Origin: Trileptium ribeirensis
Lineage: Eukaryota > Nematoda > Enoplea > Enoplida > Thoracostomopsidae
Direction: 5' to 3'
Assembly (NCBI GenBank): GCA_030248225.1
Contig: JASANE010005230.1
Coordinates: 1-64,000 of the forward strand
DNA length: 64,000 nt
Below are positions 1 to 13,900 of this stretch, one piece after another. Each line of letters begins with the position of its first letter. Positions within the stretch are counted from its first letter, which is position 1. Position numbers and translations under genes: made by a program. The notes under the pieces are model-generated. The model searched no databases, had not been told where the DNA came from, and saw only the letters and a list, made by a program, of their open reading frames with translations.

Positions 1-60
1 AATTGTCTTGGCAGCACCGGCTAGCCCGCTGGGACCTCTGACATTGAGCATGTATCAGTT
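1..60. repeat. End of a short dispersed repeat (SINE-like, tentative)
   Basis: A GC-richer fragment cut by the window edge. It ends in the motif GAGCATGTAT before AT-rich DNA. The same ten bases end two other GC-rich islands (near 26465 and 38400). This suggests one short interspersed family sharing a 3' end. No internal pol III boxes could be confirmed. Confidence 0.3.
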
Positions 61-1433
61 TATTTCCTTCTGGTTGGATGTTTTGTTCTTATTCTGTTCA
101 TATCTTCACTGTAAAAATTAAATTATAATGAGTAACTCATTGCTAGTAATTTAAAATGCAGTAATGTCCGGCAGACTACAGTTGCGTCATGGTATTGCAG
201 CATGGCGTGAAGCACCCTCGAGTCGGTGGTCCCACCGCCTGAGGGATGGCGGGGGACGAGCTGCGACATTGACCTGTTTTTCATAAACTCAGTAAAAATA
301 TAAATGAAAAATTGTAATAGTACGCTTTTAGTTCTTTATCTTATGCACATATTTACTCTACGACAATCATACAGTATTGCAAGCTCATAGCATGTATACG
401 GTTGATTCACAACGACATCGTATAAATCTTTCTGACTACTGGCTGGCTATTAGGAGTGACATTCAACTTTATAAAATAAAGCCAATACAAGTAGAATGAT
501 TCCAGCTCAATGTTGGATATATCGATCCAAATTACCGTTTCTTGACAAACTTGTAAATAAAATTGATACCACTAAATAAACACAACGCAATTTGATTACA
601 TGTTTAGCTCCAAAATATTCCATATACCGCCAACAGTTTTGTGCGCGTTGGAGCGGCAGCAATGTTCGGTAGAAACAAGACAGTACCTCGTATTTTTAAG
701 TCTTAGGAATCAGTTGTATAAAGGAGCGGTTGTAGAGGGATGTAATTTTAAATTGATTGAGTTGTAGCATAGGCTTATTGACAAAGGTATGTTGTAATTG
801 AAATTTGAAAGTTTGCTCGGGACTAAATAAAAAAAACTTGGAAATAAAAATGACGATCTATTTTATTGATGGAACGAACGCTTTGTTGTAGGTCGCAAAA
901 CATTCTTAGGAACCGAATATGTATACTTGGATAAAATATATATAAAAATTTTCAAATTGTTATCACTTACTGATTTTGGTACAATTTGAAAGCTGAAGAC
1001 AATATTTGATGACGAGAAATAGATTTCTTAATATGTTAAAGTTTAACTAACAAAGTTTAGAAAGCTAAACTGCTATTGCAATTCAAAGTAAACATGTTTG
1101 AATAGCAGCTTCCATGTTGCTTTGTCTTTTGATACAGTTCTTCACATTGATCACAGCGATCCAGGTTGGCTGGAGAATTCATCAAAATATAATGGAAGTT
1201 AAATTTAACCTAATCCGATGTCACAAACTGATATATATTTTTTGTTTTTCTAATCCAATTCGATTTTATCATAGCTAAAATTAAATTGACTGTACTGTTT
1301 TGATATGTGATCGAAACATATTTCGATTTCATCTAGTCCAGTTCGATTTTATAATATTTATGATTATACGTGCATAAAATTATGTTAATTTATTTATCCA
1401 TTTGGTTAGAGTATGCAGTTATAAACTGTGCCG

Positions 1434-1562
1434 GACAGCGGCCGGCCGTCTGCCAAATGTTGGTCGACGGCTTAACGGACGGCTGACCCTCTGTTGACGG
1501 CTGTCCAACGGCTACGGCACAACTGTCGGTCGACGGTCAACGGCTGAGCGACGGCCAATTGA
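1434..1562. repeat. GC-rich degenerate minisatellite with ACGGC core
   Basis: A sharply bounded GC-rich patch in AT-rich DNA. It has repeated words such as GTCGACGG, GACGGCT and CAACGGCT at irregular spacings of about 10-20 bases. No long frame is supported. Best read as a decayed minisatellite or the core of a small transposon. Confidence 0.5.
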
Positions 1563-2819
1563 CATCTGACTGCCAAGAATCTCATATTACGATACAATTA
1601 AATATTCGTAAATACTTTTCAACATTTCTACCAAAATTTGATTTATAATTTTATATATTATTCGAATCGCATTGACAAACTGAGTCGAATTATGCAAAAA
1701 TCATGAATCGGTTCATGGTTAACAATTTAGGCTTATGATAAAGCTTAGAATCAAGTTTTGCCTAAGCTTAAGTCGTTAACGCATAAACCAATTCACCTGA
1801 TTTTCTATCATTAGACTCAGCTAGTAAATGCGGTTCAAAGGGTATATAAAATTATACATTCCTCGAGAAAAATTTTTTAGAAAATTTTGGCTACCTGGTT
1901 GTAACAAAAAACCGCAAAAGTTTTTATCATAAATACAACCAAAATGGACATTTTCTGAATCGCCTCCCCGAGCTGAGTCGTATGGTACCTGAATTTCCTC
2001 TGTAACGTTAAACTTGACCAATTTTGGGCAGAGTGTCCAATCAAAAAGATCCGATGGCACTAGGCAATGCATAATTCTGGCATATTGGTTATTTCTCGAT
2101 TATAAATACATCAATAAGTTCCGGTACTAAATAGTTTAATTCACTTGCTATACAGCCGCAAACGTTTAGACCACTTCCGGCCGAAAATAGCTGCCGAGGG
2201 CGTAAGCTCCTGGTAGGCATATCAGGTACGACCAAACTTCCAGTTATTTATCCTTAATGTTTTGAACCCACAGTTTCTAGCCTTATACTTAACAATTGTT
2301 TTTACTAGCAACCATATATTTGCATACGCAATTGTAAAATTTTCTTGTCGTTTGTCCAGACGGTTATTTCAAAATAGCTCAGGAACGAATGCAGATACTC
2401 TCATGAGGTATTTAGTATACAATCACTATATATAATAAATAATATATTGTGCAACTTGTGCCTACTCTCCTCCATTTTGCTAATTTTTACGGCGCGGGCG
2501 TTGGAGCGCCTGCTAGTGGGGTCTGCGCTTCGCGCGGATGGGGAACGGTCTCACACATCAGAGGCACGTAACTCCTCTACCCCTATGAGCAAGTATAATT
2601 ATAAAGAGTACATTGTGTACAATATATACGTATGTTATAAAAAGTATAATACGTAACATATATTTTATACACAGCATCACAAGCTTGTTTAATGCTGAGT
2701 GTAGTGGATGGAAGGAGCCTAGCGTGGTAAATTTCGACGGTGTCCGTTTGGGCTTTTTTGGGGTGACAGACATAACTTAACTTCAGCTGGTCGGATTGAT
2801 TTGGACGATAGCTCATTCC

Positions 2820-3310
2820 ATACATGGCGGCAAGGGGGTAGGGGAGTAACCCCCCCATGAGGTCCGGACCCCCCCCCCGTAGGAGGGCTTAGCAGTTCCT
2901 CGACGAGTGTCGAAGTAGGACCTTAGTGCAAATCCTTGCGCAAATTGCGCCTGCTTGTTGCTAAAGGTGCATGTGCGGCCGTATATTTATGGAAAGCTTT
3001 TTGTTCACGACGTCATTCCCTGAAGTAAAAGTTAATCGAATTAAATAATGCCGTGTCTGCTTCGAATATGAAGAATCTTCTTAAAGGCAAATGTGTATGG
3101 TTTTGTTTAGCGAATTTGTTATAAACAGAAACTGCCAGCTGCCGGTAAACAGAAACTTTACATTTTACACAATTCTTAGAATTATAAATGCTCAGAATGC
3201 AATCTTCACTACTCAGAATCGGAAACCCCGAAGGGGGGTGCGGACACCAAAACCCCCCGCCTCGACCAGTTTTGAGGCCGGACCCTAGTGCAGAGCCCCC
3301 GGCCAATTGC
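2820..3310. repeat. Pair of related GC-rich repeat fragments
   Basis: Two islands, about 2820-2965 and 3215-3310, each with C or G runs. Both contain a GGACCnTAGTGCA word followed by a segment ending in CAATTGCG or AAATTGCG. The likeness suggests two copies or two ends of one dispersed element. Frames crossing them are short and resemble nothing known. Confidence 0.35.
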
Positions 3311-4522
3311 GGTTAAGATATAATCAATACACACACGTAGTGTTATATATGGTTATTGAGCAGTCTGTAATACATAATAGCTTTGAACAATTTTCTGTAC
3401 GTAGCTTTTTGTGGTTGGCGAAGGAACTGAAAAGTGATATTTGATCTTGTGCTATCATGTGCTATCGTTGGTAGCCGCCAGTAAGAAATGTTTAAATGAC
3501 TTTAGTACCGCAATAAATCACGTTAAAAATAGTCTATTTTCAGTCGAAAGAATATGCAATAAAAATGGCCGCTTTTATTACGGCCGGTTCATTCTCGTGT
3601 GTTGAATTATAAAGCATTTGTTTATATATTTGTAAGAGTGTTTTCAAATATAAACAGCCAAAGAAAAACATTCTTTCGCTCGCTACGATTCTTCAAACGA
3701 CGGTTTCTTTAGGTGTCAGTTTTGGAAACATCAACTTTTTTAAAAAGGCTTATTTTGTAGGATTTGACGAAAGCCAAATTTACTGAGGAGGATACGTCAC
3801 TTTTCATCCTAAGAGGCTTGTTGCTGCAAGTGAGCGCAGCATGGACGCTTTGTATTGAAACTTTTTTAGTTTATAGCTCTATTGCGATAAATCAGCATTG
3901 GCTTTGGGGCAAAAATGAGCATTAATTGACAACAATTTTAAAGAGTAATACTCCGTTTGTAATGACGGTATAACGAATTGCTTGAAGTTATGTTTCGGTT
4001 TGCTCACTTCTAACTACAATTATACAATTTGTAAAATTGAACACAAATTTAAGTAACTATCTAATATCGGGACATAAGGTTCTTGGCCGTAGCCACGAGG
4101 GTAAAGGGTGGACTGTGCCTCACCAATTTCAATTGGTACCCAACCGGTTGCAGAAACAAAGCGAATTTTTCAGTTGAAACCATCAGATAGATCTGTTAAG
4201 TTGACGACCTACAGAATGCATGGATGCCAACTAGCTAAATTTCTCTGCCGGCCCCTATTAAATTGCCAACGATTTTTTTATTTTAAGACGAACGCATTAA
4301 GTTTATTCTTGACCATTATTGGCTACAATTATGGTTTGAAGTTGGTTTTGACAGCGCGTTGTTGTATAAACCGTCTTCGGCGGCTTGTTTGGCTCATTAT
4401 CGTTAATAACCCAAATATGCTGGAATGGTTGTCGTGCGGAACTATTTCGTGATACGTAGCTTCGTGGTATAATGCATATGTGCATATAGTATGGTGACTT
4501 AACGCTAAAAATATGAAAGCGT

Positions 4523-4574
4523 ATGCATTATACTAGATGTTCCACTTGATGCATTATACTAGACGTTCCACCAT
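4523..4574. repeat. 26-bp tandem duplication
   Basis: Two adjacent 26-bp units share ATGCATTATACTAGA followed by a GTTCCAC word. They differ at very few positions. A simple local duplication. Confidence 0.75.
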
Positions 4575-7500
4575 AGAGTGCTAACTGTGTCTTTTGTGAT
4601 ACGTAGTATTTATTGTCGCCTTAAACTATTTCTTTGTATGGAGAACGAATAATTTTCCTTCTGCATGGCGCTTATCCTGCATGAACGGATTTACAGTGAT
4701 GTTTACTAAATTTGAATATCTTTGAACAGGGTCTCTTAGCGTGACATTTCCTGATATATAGATCCGCGCTTTTTAGCATAGACTATCGCTACTATATAGA
4801 TATATATTGGCTGTTATTCAGTAGTGAGTAACATTGATTGTAACGAGTGCAAAATCTCTGACATAAACAACATTAACGCCGACCACACTATGTGTGAATG
4901 CACGGCGGGACCGAACACTACAATCATGTCTGACATAGCTAAGCTCATATGTGTCAGTAGGGGGATACTTTCTAAGAGTCGGACTTCTCCCCCAAGCCAA
5001 ATATGCGCGGAAAATTTTGGCGAAAATTGACAGAAATAGGCGAAAACTCACAAATTGGTTAAAATTGGCAAAATAGGGGAAATTAGGGAAAATTGTAAAT
5101 CACAGGCAACAATTCGTAGGCAGGGGTGGATTTTGAGTTCGTAAAAATTTCAGAAATTCCCACCAACACCCCCGACGACGACCTCCCCTCACCAAGACCA
5201 TTCCACCCCTAAACTGATAAACCTTTGACACTTATGGTTAAGCTGCAAAGTTAGTTCTAACACCATATTCAAATATTTGTATAATTCGTTACCCCGCTGT
5301 TTGAAGCTGTTTTATCACAAATTGTGGTTGTATTCGTAACAACAAATGTGCACTAATATCAGATCGCAAGAAAGTAGTGTTACAACCATAACGTGCATCA
5401 TTTCTGACAGGGTGTACCTAAATATCAATGTCTTACTCTTGTTACGCTTACAGCTAGCCAGTTGTCACAAATGACACCTTTCCTAAAGTTTCGCCGTAGC
5501 AATGCACGTAATGATGGTGTGCCGCTTTCGAATGACATCAAGTACCGTTTCAATTTATTAATCCACTGATAGATATAATGCTGACCATTACATATTAGTT
5601 TTCATCTTTAATGATTTTCCGACATTGCCAATGGATGCTTTTGTACACTTAACTAATTGTTGCGATTGTGCATTGTTATCGATATAAAACTAAAAATTAT
5701 AAAAAAATCCCTAGGTCACTACAACAATTAACTCGTCCAATGTTACTGCGCTAGTTTAATGTATCTGACGCACACGCGATAGTAACGCATTTCGAACAGG
5801 ATAAGATAAGTCACTGTGAGAGGCTAGAAGCCTATGATAGTCTACAGTGAGTGGATTGCAGTTATAATGTCTTAAGCTTCAAAATACGATTTTAACGCGA
5901 AAGTTGTTTTTGGTGGTAATTGTGTAACATGTACAATAAAATTACTTGGTAGTATCCCGCATTAATAGCGCACTGTATTATTAATGCAGTCGTACATAAT
6001 TTCTATTTACCGCAGTGTGTACACATGATTCTCAGCTAGCCAATCAGCTTTTAGGGCTTGCATGGTGACTAAAGCGAATAGCCTATAGTTTCAGTAAAAA
6101 TATTATGCAGTGCAAAGTACGTATTAGTTATGTAGTGCGATTCTTAAAGCATTAGAGAAACATTTGGTGCAGGCAGCTGCTCCGACAAAAATTTGGCGAT
6201 ATTACGGTCAATGCTACTAACTGCTACTGAAAATATAGCTATCTGTTTTCCCTGCTGTATTTCCTACAAACCATTAAATTTCGAAATACTAATCACAACT
6301 TTTAGAGGAAAATCAAAAAATACATATGGTTATAATCACGCGTATTTTATACACACCTGAAGAGTGACACTAACTCTACACGACGGTGTGATACACTGCC
6401 TTGTATATTATCGAACGTGCTACAGCGGCAGCAAAATTTGAGTAGGGATTTTGTTACTGTTCGCGTTGCCTAATTTTAGTTTATATCACCTGCGTAAGCT
6501 GTTGATTTAACCCAACGTTCCCAGCGCAGCATCTAGTATACGCTTCTTAATTTGATAAGGCATGTTATTATATGTTACCTTATTATTAAGTTGTAGGTTC
6601 TTCTTAAATAACAGCTGTAAAATTACTTTTTCTACTAGATAAATTTGTATGATTTAGTGACGGTACAATGTTTTCATGACGGTTTGGCACTCACCATTCC
6701 CACGTTGGGCTCCAATATTGGGCTAAACTAAAAGAATTTGTTGTCTTCCATACTTAAATTAAATATACTACTCTGCACTTACATCTTTAATTATTTTATA
6801 GCTAGTTTCTGAAATGGTGGAACTATTTTTCAATACTGCAAGCAATTCGCCAAAAATACAAGTTGCGGTGTCGTAATTTGAGATCTAGTAATCAAGCAGA
6901 AGCAAAATTCCAGCGTAAATCTCGAAAATTATCGAACTCTCTTCAAAATATGCCAATTTTACTGCAATCAACCCATATAAATATTTTTATTGTTATGTAG
7001 ATTGTAAATTTTAATCTTTTTGGAGGAGTTATAGTATTACGACTTAGTCAGGACCCAATATTATAAAAAATCGAATTGTCACCGTTTTTTGCCCCTAGCT
7101 ATTACCAAACGTTAATTTGGCAAGGCAAGGAAGTCCATTTGATCATCCTAATTCATTGACGGTTGTAGACAGGCAGTTTTATAACCTGCAACGCAAGGAT
7201 TTCTGCCAACAGAAACAAGAGATTACCATAACACTTTAACAAACATATATACAATACAACCTGTAAAATTACAACTGGTATTATTTAGACGTTTCAATAA
7301 AATTTATAACATTAGTATAAATAGAACATGTACATTATGTAACTTGTAATTACAAATTTTATTGCAACTTTAGAAATGTAGTACGACGGTTTAGGCTATA
7401 TTTTCTTGTAGTGATTTAATGCTACGAGTGCAAAATTTTAATAATTTTTTGCATGTAATTATCCATTTTGTGAACGGGAATTGAACTGCATCCCTTTGTG

Positions 7501-8704
7501 GGCTATACTTTTCCTACCAATTTTTGTTATATATGTTGTAAGTACTTTGCTTTTAGTTGATCGATATGACTTAATTAATTGCGGTGCAGGTCATCACAGA
7601 TCTTATCATAGGCAATGACATGACCCCAGAGATCTGTATTATAATGAAATCAGATAGTAACAGGCGTGCGCTTTGGGGCCAAATCTGTGTAAACTGTTAT
7701 CCAGTGTAACAAAGAAGTTATAAAATACGACTCGTGTTATTTATTTATTTAGCTCCAGCGAAATTGATCTGACTTTTATGTAGTCATCAGAAACAGTCAT
7801 AAAATATTTTATTCGGCCACCCTGCGCATTATGCGTAAAATTGGAAATATCGCGAAAGTACATGTGAAGCTAGTTATGGTACACTTTTCTGCGCAGACCA
7901 ATTTAATTTCGGGAAGATTTCGTTCGGGTAAACCTCAAGCTGATTGGATTTGACATATCAAGCAGAAACAGCATTAATGTTTCTCATTTTTGGCGGTCTT
8001 ATCTTGTATTTTTTGTCGTCGATAGTCTACCGTCAGTAATTTCGCACACTGATTTAGAGCTTAATAATCGCTCAGCCTTTCTCGATATTCTGTGGTTCGT
8101 AGAAAAAGCCTACTGATGCCTCGAATATTGTGTTTGTAAAAAAACTTGGAATATGAAGTTACAAAAAATTTTTTGACACTGACATTATTTGGCATATGCA
8201 AGTTATTGACATCATTCATTAGTCACTTTTTACTGGAGAAGTGATATAGCTAAGGTAACCCAGCGACCGGTGTTCTAGTTCAGCATCTAGTTTTGGGTTC
8301 TACGAAATAATTCGCTAATGCCTTGTTATTGGAGTTAAAACCGAAATAATTTTGTTCTTCACTGGCTTTAATTTTTCATTTATCAAAGTTTCCTAGGTCT
8401 CTGTTTTAATTTGCTTGACAAGCCTTAAAGTCATATGTACTCTTTTGATTATTTGTAGAGCCTGTAACAATATACATTTTGGGGTTAAAAGTTTACTGTA
8501 TAATGTAATTTTTTAGCTTCATACGTATTATTGATTAAACAGTCTTAATGAATATAATTTTTTAACATCTGTTACTTATAAATAAGATTGATTTACAGTG
8601 TTCCCGATTCGTTTAGAATTGATAGAAATAGTTTGTGATAAACGAAGACTGTCTTAAGTCATATTTGAATCCGAATCATATGCGATCAAGTTTCTTCGAA
8701 TACA

Positions 8705-8851
8705 ATGTTGTCCAATTTATCGCCTACATTTAGCTCTGCTATGCTTGAAGCTAGTGAATTTTCAAGCAGTAATAGTAGTGTTAACAACGAAGACGGTGGT
8801 GGCGACGATGAAATCGTCGATGCTTGTCCACAAACGAGTTCTCGTAAGTAT
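8705..8851 (+). CDS. Acidic exon, probably part of the APBB/Fe65-like gene
   Basis: The frame reads MLSNLSPTFSSAMLEAS and continues through a Ser/Asn-rich and Asp/Glu-rich stretch to a strong donor (GTAAGT) after 8851, in phase 1. It is open for about 39 bases before the ATG, so the true start is unsure. It may begin at the ATG (A at -3). It may be an internal exon starting near 8734, after the acceptor-like CCTACATTTAG. It joins in frame to the next exon only if that exon uses the weaker acceptor ending at 9121. Fe65 proteins have acidic low-complexity sequence before PTB1. Vertebrate APBB1 carries a 6-nt neuronal microexon at the place where this exon would join. It could also be an alternative first exon. 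The donor is clear and gene membership is inferred. Confidence 0.5.
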
Positions 8852-9131
8852 GTTTGTTTAACATGGTTTTTGCCAAATTCCTTTTTTCGAGAAGTTTTCG
8901 TTCTCTTGAATAGCGCTACAAATGCTACTGCCGTCAAGATATTTTGTTTTAAGTCAATTTATATCAGTACGTATATTTTCATTGAGAACTTTGACTACTG
9001 TAAATTGTCGCCTTGTATTAAACGTGCCTATTCAACGAGCGAAAATTTTTCAAAAAAGTGGATTTTTATACTTATATGTTTTGTATATGCACTGTAACTG
9101 CTAAAAATAACAATGAGACAGCGACTTTCAG

Positions 9132-9433
9132 AGACTTTGCATACGTGGCGCGTGATCGCCACACTCGTCGCTTCATGTGCCATGTATTTCGATGTGACAC
9201 ACCGGCGCGTACAATCGCCAATACACTCCGCGATATTTGTAAACGATTGATGATGGAACGTAAGGCGGCAGCAGCAGCAGTTGAAAACGACGACGTCTCG
9301 CAACATCAAACAACTACAACAACGTATGGCGGAGCTGACACTACAACAAGTTTGCAGCAGCACCCAACTAGTGGTGGTCGGTCGTCGCTTGCACCGAGTA
9401 CTACTGCCGGAGGTGGTAGTGCGACAATACGTG
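9132..9433 (+). CDS. APBB-like: APBB/Fe65-like exon: C-terminal half of PTB1 plus linker
   Basis: Encodes DFAYVARDRHTRR, then CHVFRCDTPARTIANTLRD and CKRLMMER. This closely follows vertebrate APBB2/APBB1 at the end of the first phosphotyrosine-binding domain: the last beta strands and the C-terminal helix that close the peptide groove. A low-complexity linker follows (poly-Ala, poly-Thr, Gly/Ser). The better acceptor is CGACTTTCAG, giving a start at 9132. An alternative AG at 9120-9121 gives a start at 9122 and is the one that would join the acidic exon in frame. The donor after 9433 is GTAAGTA, phase 1. Fe65 proteins are cytoplasmic and nuclear adaptors; PTB1 is known to bind LRP1, Tip60 and CP2. 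The first half of PTB1 is not next to this exon and was not found upstream. Confidence 0.9.
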
Positions 9434-10550
9434 GTAAGTACAGTGAGGATATAGCAAATCTAGACGACAGCCCACTCGTCAAATCAGTTTTTTATGTTTT
9501 GTTTATGGTTTCGAACATATTTTAATCCACTTGTGTTAAAAAAGCGTGGAAGTGGTGAATAATAGTACGGACACTTGCGGAAACACTCGTATATTGCTCC
9601 CAAGGTGCAAGTAATTTTTCGTTTCCCTTGAAAGCATTAATAGTGCTAGTGATGTTTAAAATAGCTACATAGATTTTTGTTGCTTATGATTTGAGTGGAA
9701 TGCTTAATACCTGCTTGGTGTTATGACAATCTGTCAACTTCATCCGGAGAAAGCGAACAGTACGAATAGAAATTGTACAAACTGCGCTGACTCAAATAAC
9801 AGTATATTCAAAATATTTTATATATATATTTTAGGGGAGTATGTCATAGTAGTTTTACTATAAACGCGGTGCATAATAGATACCAGTACGGTCGATTGAT
9901 TTATCATATTGACACGACACTTTGTTCAACCAAATCAACCTGTGACAGTTGTATATATAAACCTCCGGAATGTTAAACGATTATGTAGATTCGTGATGCT
10001 AATATAATCGTGGCGTACTGTAAACGTGTCCATCAGGCCTTGTTTAAAATAACAGTTATATATTTTTATGTACTACAAATTTGCGTGAATTTGATTTTAA
10101 GTCAGGACCCTCAGTTACGGTCTCCTAAGTTGAAATTAACTCAATCTGGGTTTGAGGATAAGACATGGTCCTGAGCTAAATTCACTGGAATGCGCTCATG
10201 CGCTGGGACGAACTAAACAGTTTACTATAATGACAATTTTACTATATGCATCCATATTTTAGTATGCGCAATTTGTGTGGACCAAACCAACATTTGGTAG
10301 TTGCATTTTCTGCATAAGCTCATTCAGTATAGGATCGCTCCACTGTAATGTAATTCAAATGTGAGTTTGAAATGAATGAATTAAAATTAAGCACGGTAAG
10401 CACAAAATCTAACACAGGAGCTCTGAGTTTGACAAAACGGGTTCGCGCTGAGTTAGCTTTCAATCCCGGGGTTCGTTGGTATCATTTTTATAATTCAATA
10501 TGAATTTAACTCCGTCTGACCGTTTAATTCCGTTTTAATTCAATTGTAAC

Positions 10551-10914
10551 CAAGGACGTAGACAGGAATTTTGAAAGGGGGGGGGTCGCGGCCTACAGTG
10601 GGTACCTAAAAGGGGGAGGTCCGGGGGGGGGGTCGCGCTCAGAAATGTGAAAGCGGGGTCCAGAATTGGTATATTAAGTACGCCATAAACAAGTAAAAAT
10701 GTAACTGTTAGCAAAGCGAATTTTAATACAAAAATGTGAAGTTTGGTCAAAAATACGGTTGAAAATAATTGTTTTCTAGTGCGAGAGAGGATAGTTTTAG
10801 GACAATTTCCGACATGATTTTCAACAGGAATCGTTCAAAAATATTTTGTTTGGGGTTGAGCCAAAAGGGGGGGGGGTCGCGACCCCCGCAACCCCCCCCC
10901 TGGCTACGCCCTTG
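10551..10914. mobile_element. hAT-type MITE with 8-bp target duplication
   Basis: The ends are inverted copies: CAAGGACGTAGACAGG on the left and the complement of CTGGCTACGCCCTTG on the right. G- and C-runs next to them add to the pairing. The 8-bp ATTGTAAC occurs directly outside both ends (10543-10550 and 10915-10922). An 8-bp duplication with CA-starting ends is typical of hAT. The body is about 364 bp with no transposase frame, so it is non-autonomous. Confidence 0.85.
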
Positions 10915-13900
10915 ATTGTAACCCAAGCTTGATTTACGTTCTAGTTCAGCTGTTCGCGTTAATCGATCTCACACTGTAAGTTGGTTTCAGACGTCTGATA
11001 TGATGTAACTAGAATTAACGCAGCCAAATTTGCAGTGTGGGTTACTTTCTATTTGACTCACAAACACAATATGATGAATGTAATTGTTAAAAACTAGTTG
11101 GGTATTTAATATTTTGACGTTTTTCATCGCGGGACTATCTTTTTAAATTTTGTTTTAGTTTTTGCAAAAACTACAAACTTCCAGGCTAGTATCATTACCA
11201 GGCTAGGCAGTTTAACCTGAGCTTTATTTAATCATCATTGATTTGCCAGTGTTTAGGTCAAGCGTAGCACAAATTAGAAATACCAATCACAAATTTAAAA
11301 GTTTCAATGTTAAGGTGAATTAACGGACGTTATATTATTGGGAACACCCGTTAGCAGGAGTTCATAAGAAAATTTGTAGACATTACGACCCTCGGTCAAA
11401 TTATTTTACCTTACCTTACGACAATGATGTACTCCCTTTTTGGCTGGTAAACCAAGAATTTATGGGAGTACTATAGCGAGGCTCCTTGGTCTTGTATCTG
11501 AAATTACCGCAAGCATTCTTGCAGAGGAACGAGCTGACACCAGTTGCTAATCAGATTAGCTAGTCTGCTGGCGTCCTAAATCTACAGCTAGCACTCCCAC
11601 ATACAGCCATGGATGTTGCCGACACCTGCCCAGAGAACCTTGCTGGGATACCCGTTTAACGTACTTGGGGGTGGTGGATAATCCGAAACACGACCATATC
11701 ATGTTTATTATTTAAGGCATACGATTGTGATACTGTGCCTTACCAAATGTACAAAATTTTTAACATCAGCTCTTGTTTAGTATTCCCGACTACCGTAGAC
11801 CTTGTATCATGCAACTAAGATCACATAGTTGGTCAAATAATTAATGATATAGCTTTTAATCGTCATAACTCAGCAATAGATGGTCGCATCGGTTTCACCT
11901 ATAGCTCAAAATGTTTCTTTTGATGTGTTATATATAGTTGTCTTGGTGCAGATACATGTTTTTAAATCTACACCTGTTTCATTTCTACTGTTAAATCATG
12001 TTTTTTGACCATTTCTACTGTTCAGTAAATTTTATTTATAAATTATAAATATTTTGAATATTAAATATTATTTGCAACAAGAGAATGGGTGGAATGGATT
12101 ATCCAATTTTACTGGAGTGACCTTTAGTACAATGCTACTTAGGTTCTGCGTGTACGTGATTATATCTTTGGCTGAACGGGCTTCCGTTCATGAACGAGAA
12201 CTCTTGAATCATTAAAGTTCAAATCCGTTAACAGTTCGATTCTGGATTTTCGGTATCAATTGTACGAAATGTCAGGTAAAGTCAAATCTCTAGTTTGTGA
12301 TATCATAAGACTTTGTCTAGTGTCATTTTTAATATGTTTCCCGAGAACCCTGTATTCCCCTTTTGCGACAAATTTAGTTCAATATTTCAACAAATTCGTT
12401 ACTCACGTATCGATTACCCAAGAGATGATAATAAATTTATGTTCATGTTGCTCTAAAGTTAACTGATATTTATATATAGTGACTTTCACTGAAATCCGTC
12501 AATAAATTAATATACATCGATGAAACCATGCTTTTAAACTGTAATAGCAGTGTTAACACTGCTTAACTCTAAAGATCGCGCTTTAATCAAGACTGCGACA
12601 ACTAAGCTTCATTTTAACATTTTTAACAGTGAACCTGTCACATATACAGTAACCCATAATTTGTTATTCCTTAACGAAAATCAGTAACTGGTTAAGCCCA
12701 TGCAACCAAAATTATATTTTCATCAATTATTTCCATTGTAAATTACACACCAGTAAACTAAAATATATAATCCATAGGTTGAAAGTTGCTTGCTGCTAAT
12801 TTTTTCGAGCCCTTCAGTGACAGCATTCTTAAAATTTTGAAATTATTGTGTTAAGTCCAAGCTCATCGCTCAATCATTAGACGGTATGTTGAGAAACATG
12901 TGTGCTATTTACAAGTAATAAAACAGTCATTACGGAAATAACTTTTCTGGCTGCTGAAGATAGCGATAGATTAAAACTTAACCACAATGCAAATCGCCAT
13001 CATGGTACTCCAAAGTCCGCACAAGAACTATATTTAAGTATTTTTGTAAGAATATTTACTTAAGTATACTCGAAGAGTTTATTAAAGCCTTAGAACAAGG
13101 AACATTGGCATCAATGTACAAATTGTGTTTATGGGAAATACTGTTTATGTCACGGTGTTATATGATTTCAGTGTTAACGCATTGTGCGGTACCTTTCACT
13201 GGTGTGAGATAGATATTAAATTCGGCCTAGCAAAAGCAACAGTCTTGTATCAGCGCAATATATTTCGCAATAAACCTTAAAGTTAGCAGGAACTATATAA
13301 TCTGGTCGCGAAAGTAGCAGGATTAGTTTCATTTCGAAGAACGAATCATACGCGTGGCATTTATTTCGATTTGTCCTTTGTGCAACGACTCATTCAAATG
13401 CACATTTAATTGGTTTCTTAATGTCATCACACACCGCCCTAGTTCAGAACTTGAACAAAACTTCGCTTTTTGTAAATTAAATTATTGTACGACCCAGTAA
13501 ATCCGTTTCAATCATTTTGTTTTGACGATAAGTGAAAATTAAGATTATGTGGAATTTAGATATTGCTATTAAAATGTGACCAGCGTGTGATCCCTATATC
13601 TTCTTCGTTCATAGGTGCTCGCGAATGCTTACGTTTTACATTTTAGCTTCTGCTACGTGCGTGGTCGCATTTCTCTGAGTCAATACTGCAGTGTTATAAA
13701 TGATAACGATAAGTGTATCTAGAGGTAAATTATGCTGACGGCTAAGTTTTTGTCTATAGTTTTAATTTACATGTAATCGATCGGTTGCGCTACAAAAACT
13801 ATCAACTCGCACGGCGAGGGGAAACAAGCGAGTGTGACTAGTTAGCGCTCAATGACTATTACGTTGTTCGAAATTGAGTGTAATGAACCTCTTTCAAAGA

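Larger units (their letters stand above)
1..8704. other. Upstream region, no supported gene
   Basis: AT-rich DNA with no reading frame that I can link to a protein family on either strand. I looked here for the WW domain and the first half of PTB1 expected upstream of the Fe65-like exons. I found no convincing Trp-Gly-Val-Gly strand, no TTQW-type WW end and no matching exon. It holds several GC-rich repeat islands, listed separately. Probably intron or intergenic DNA 5' of the exons below. Confidence 0.6.

Noticed and set aside
2747..2858. Possible WW or PTB1 strand (Trp-Gly near 2756)
   Set aside because: The following residues do not fit either domain, and the frame runs into a repeat.
12170..12250. 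Possible tRNA-like B box (GTTCAAATCC)
   Set aside because: No matching A box, acceptor stem or cloverleaf could be drawn.
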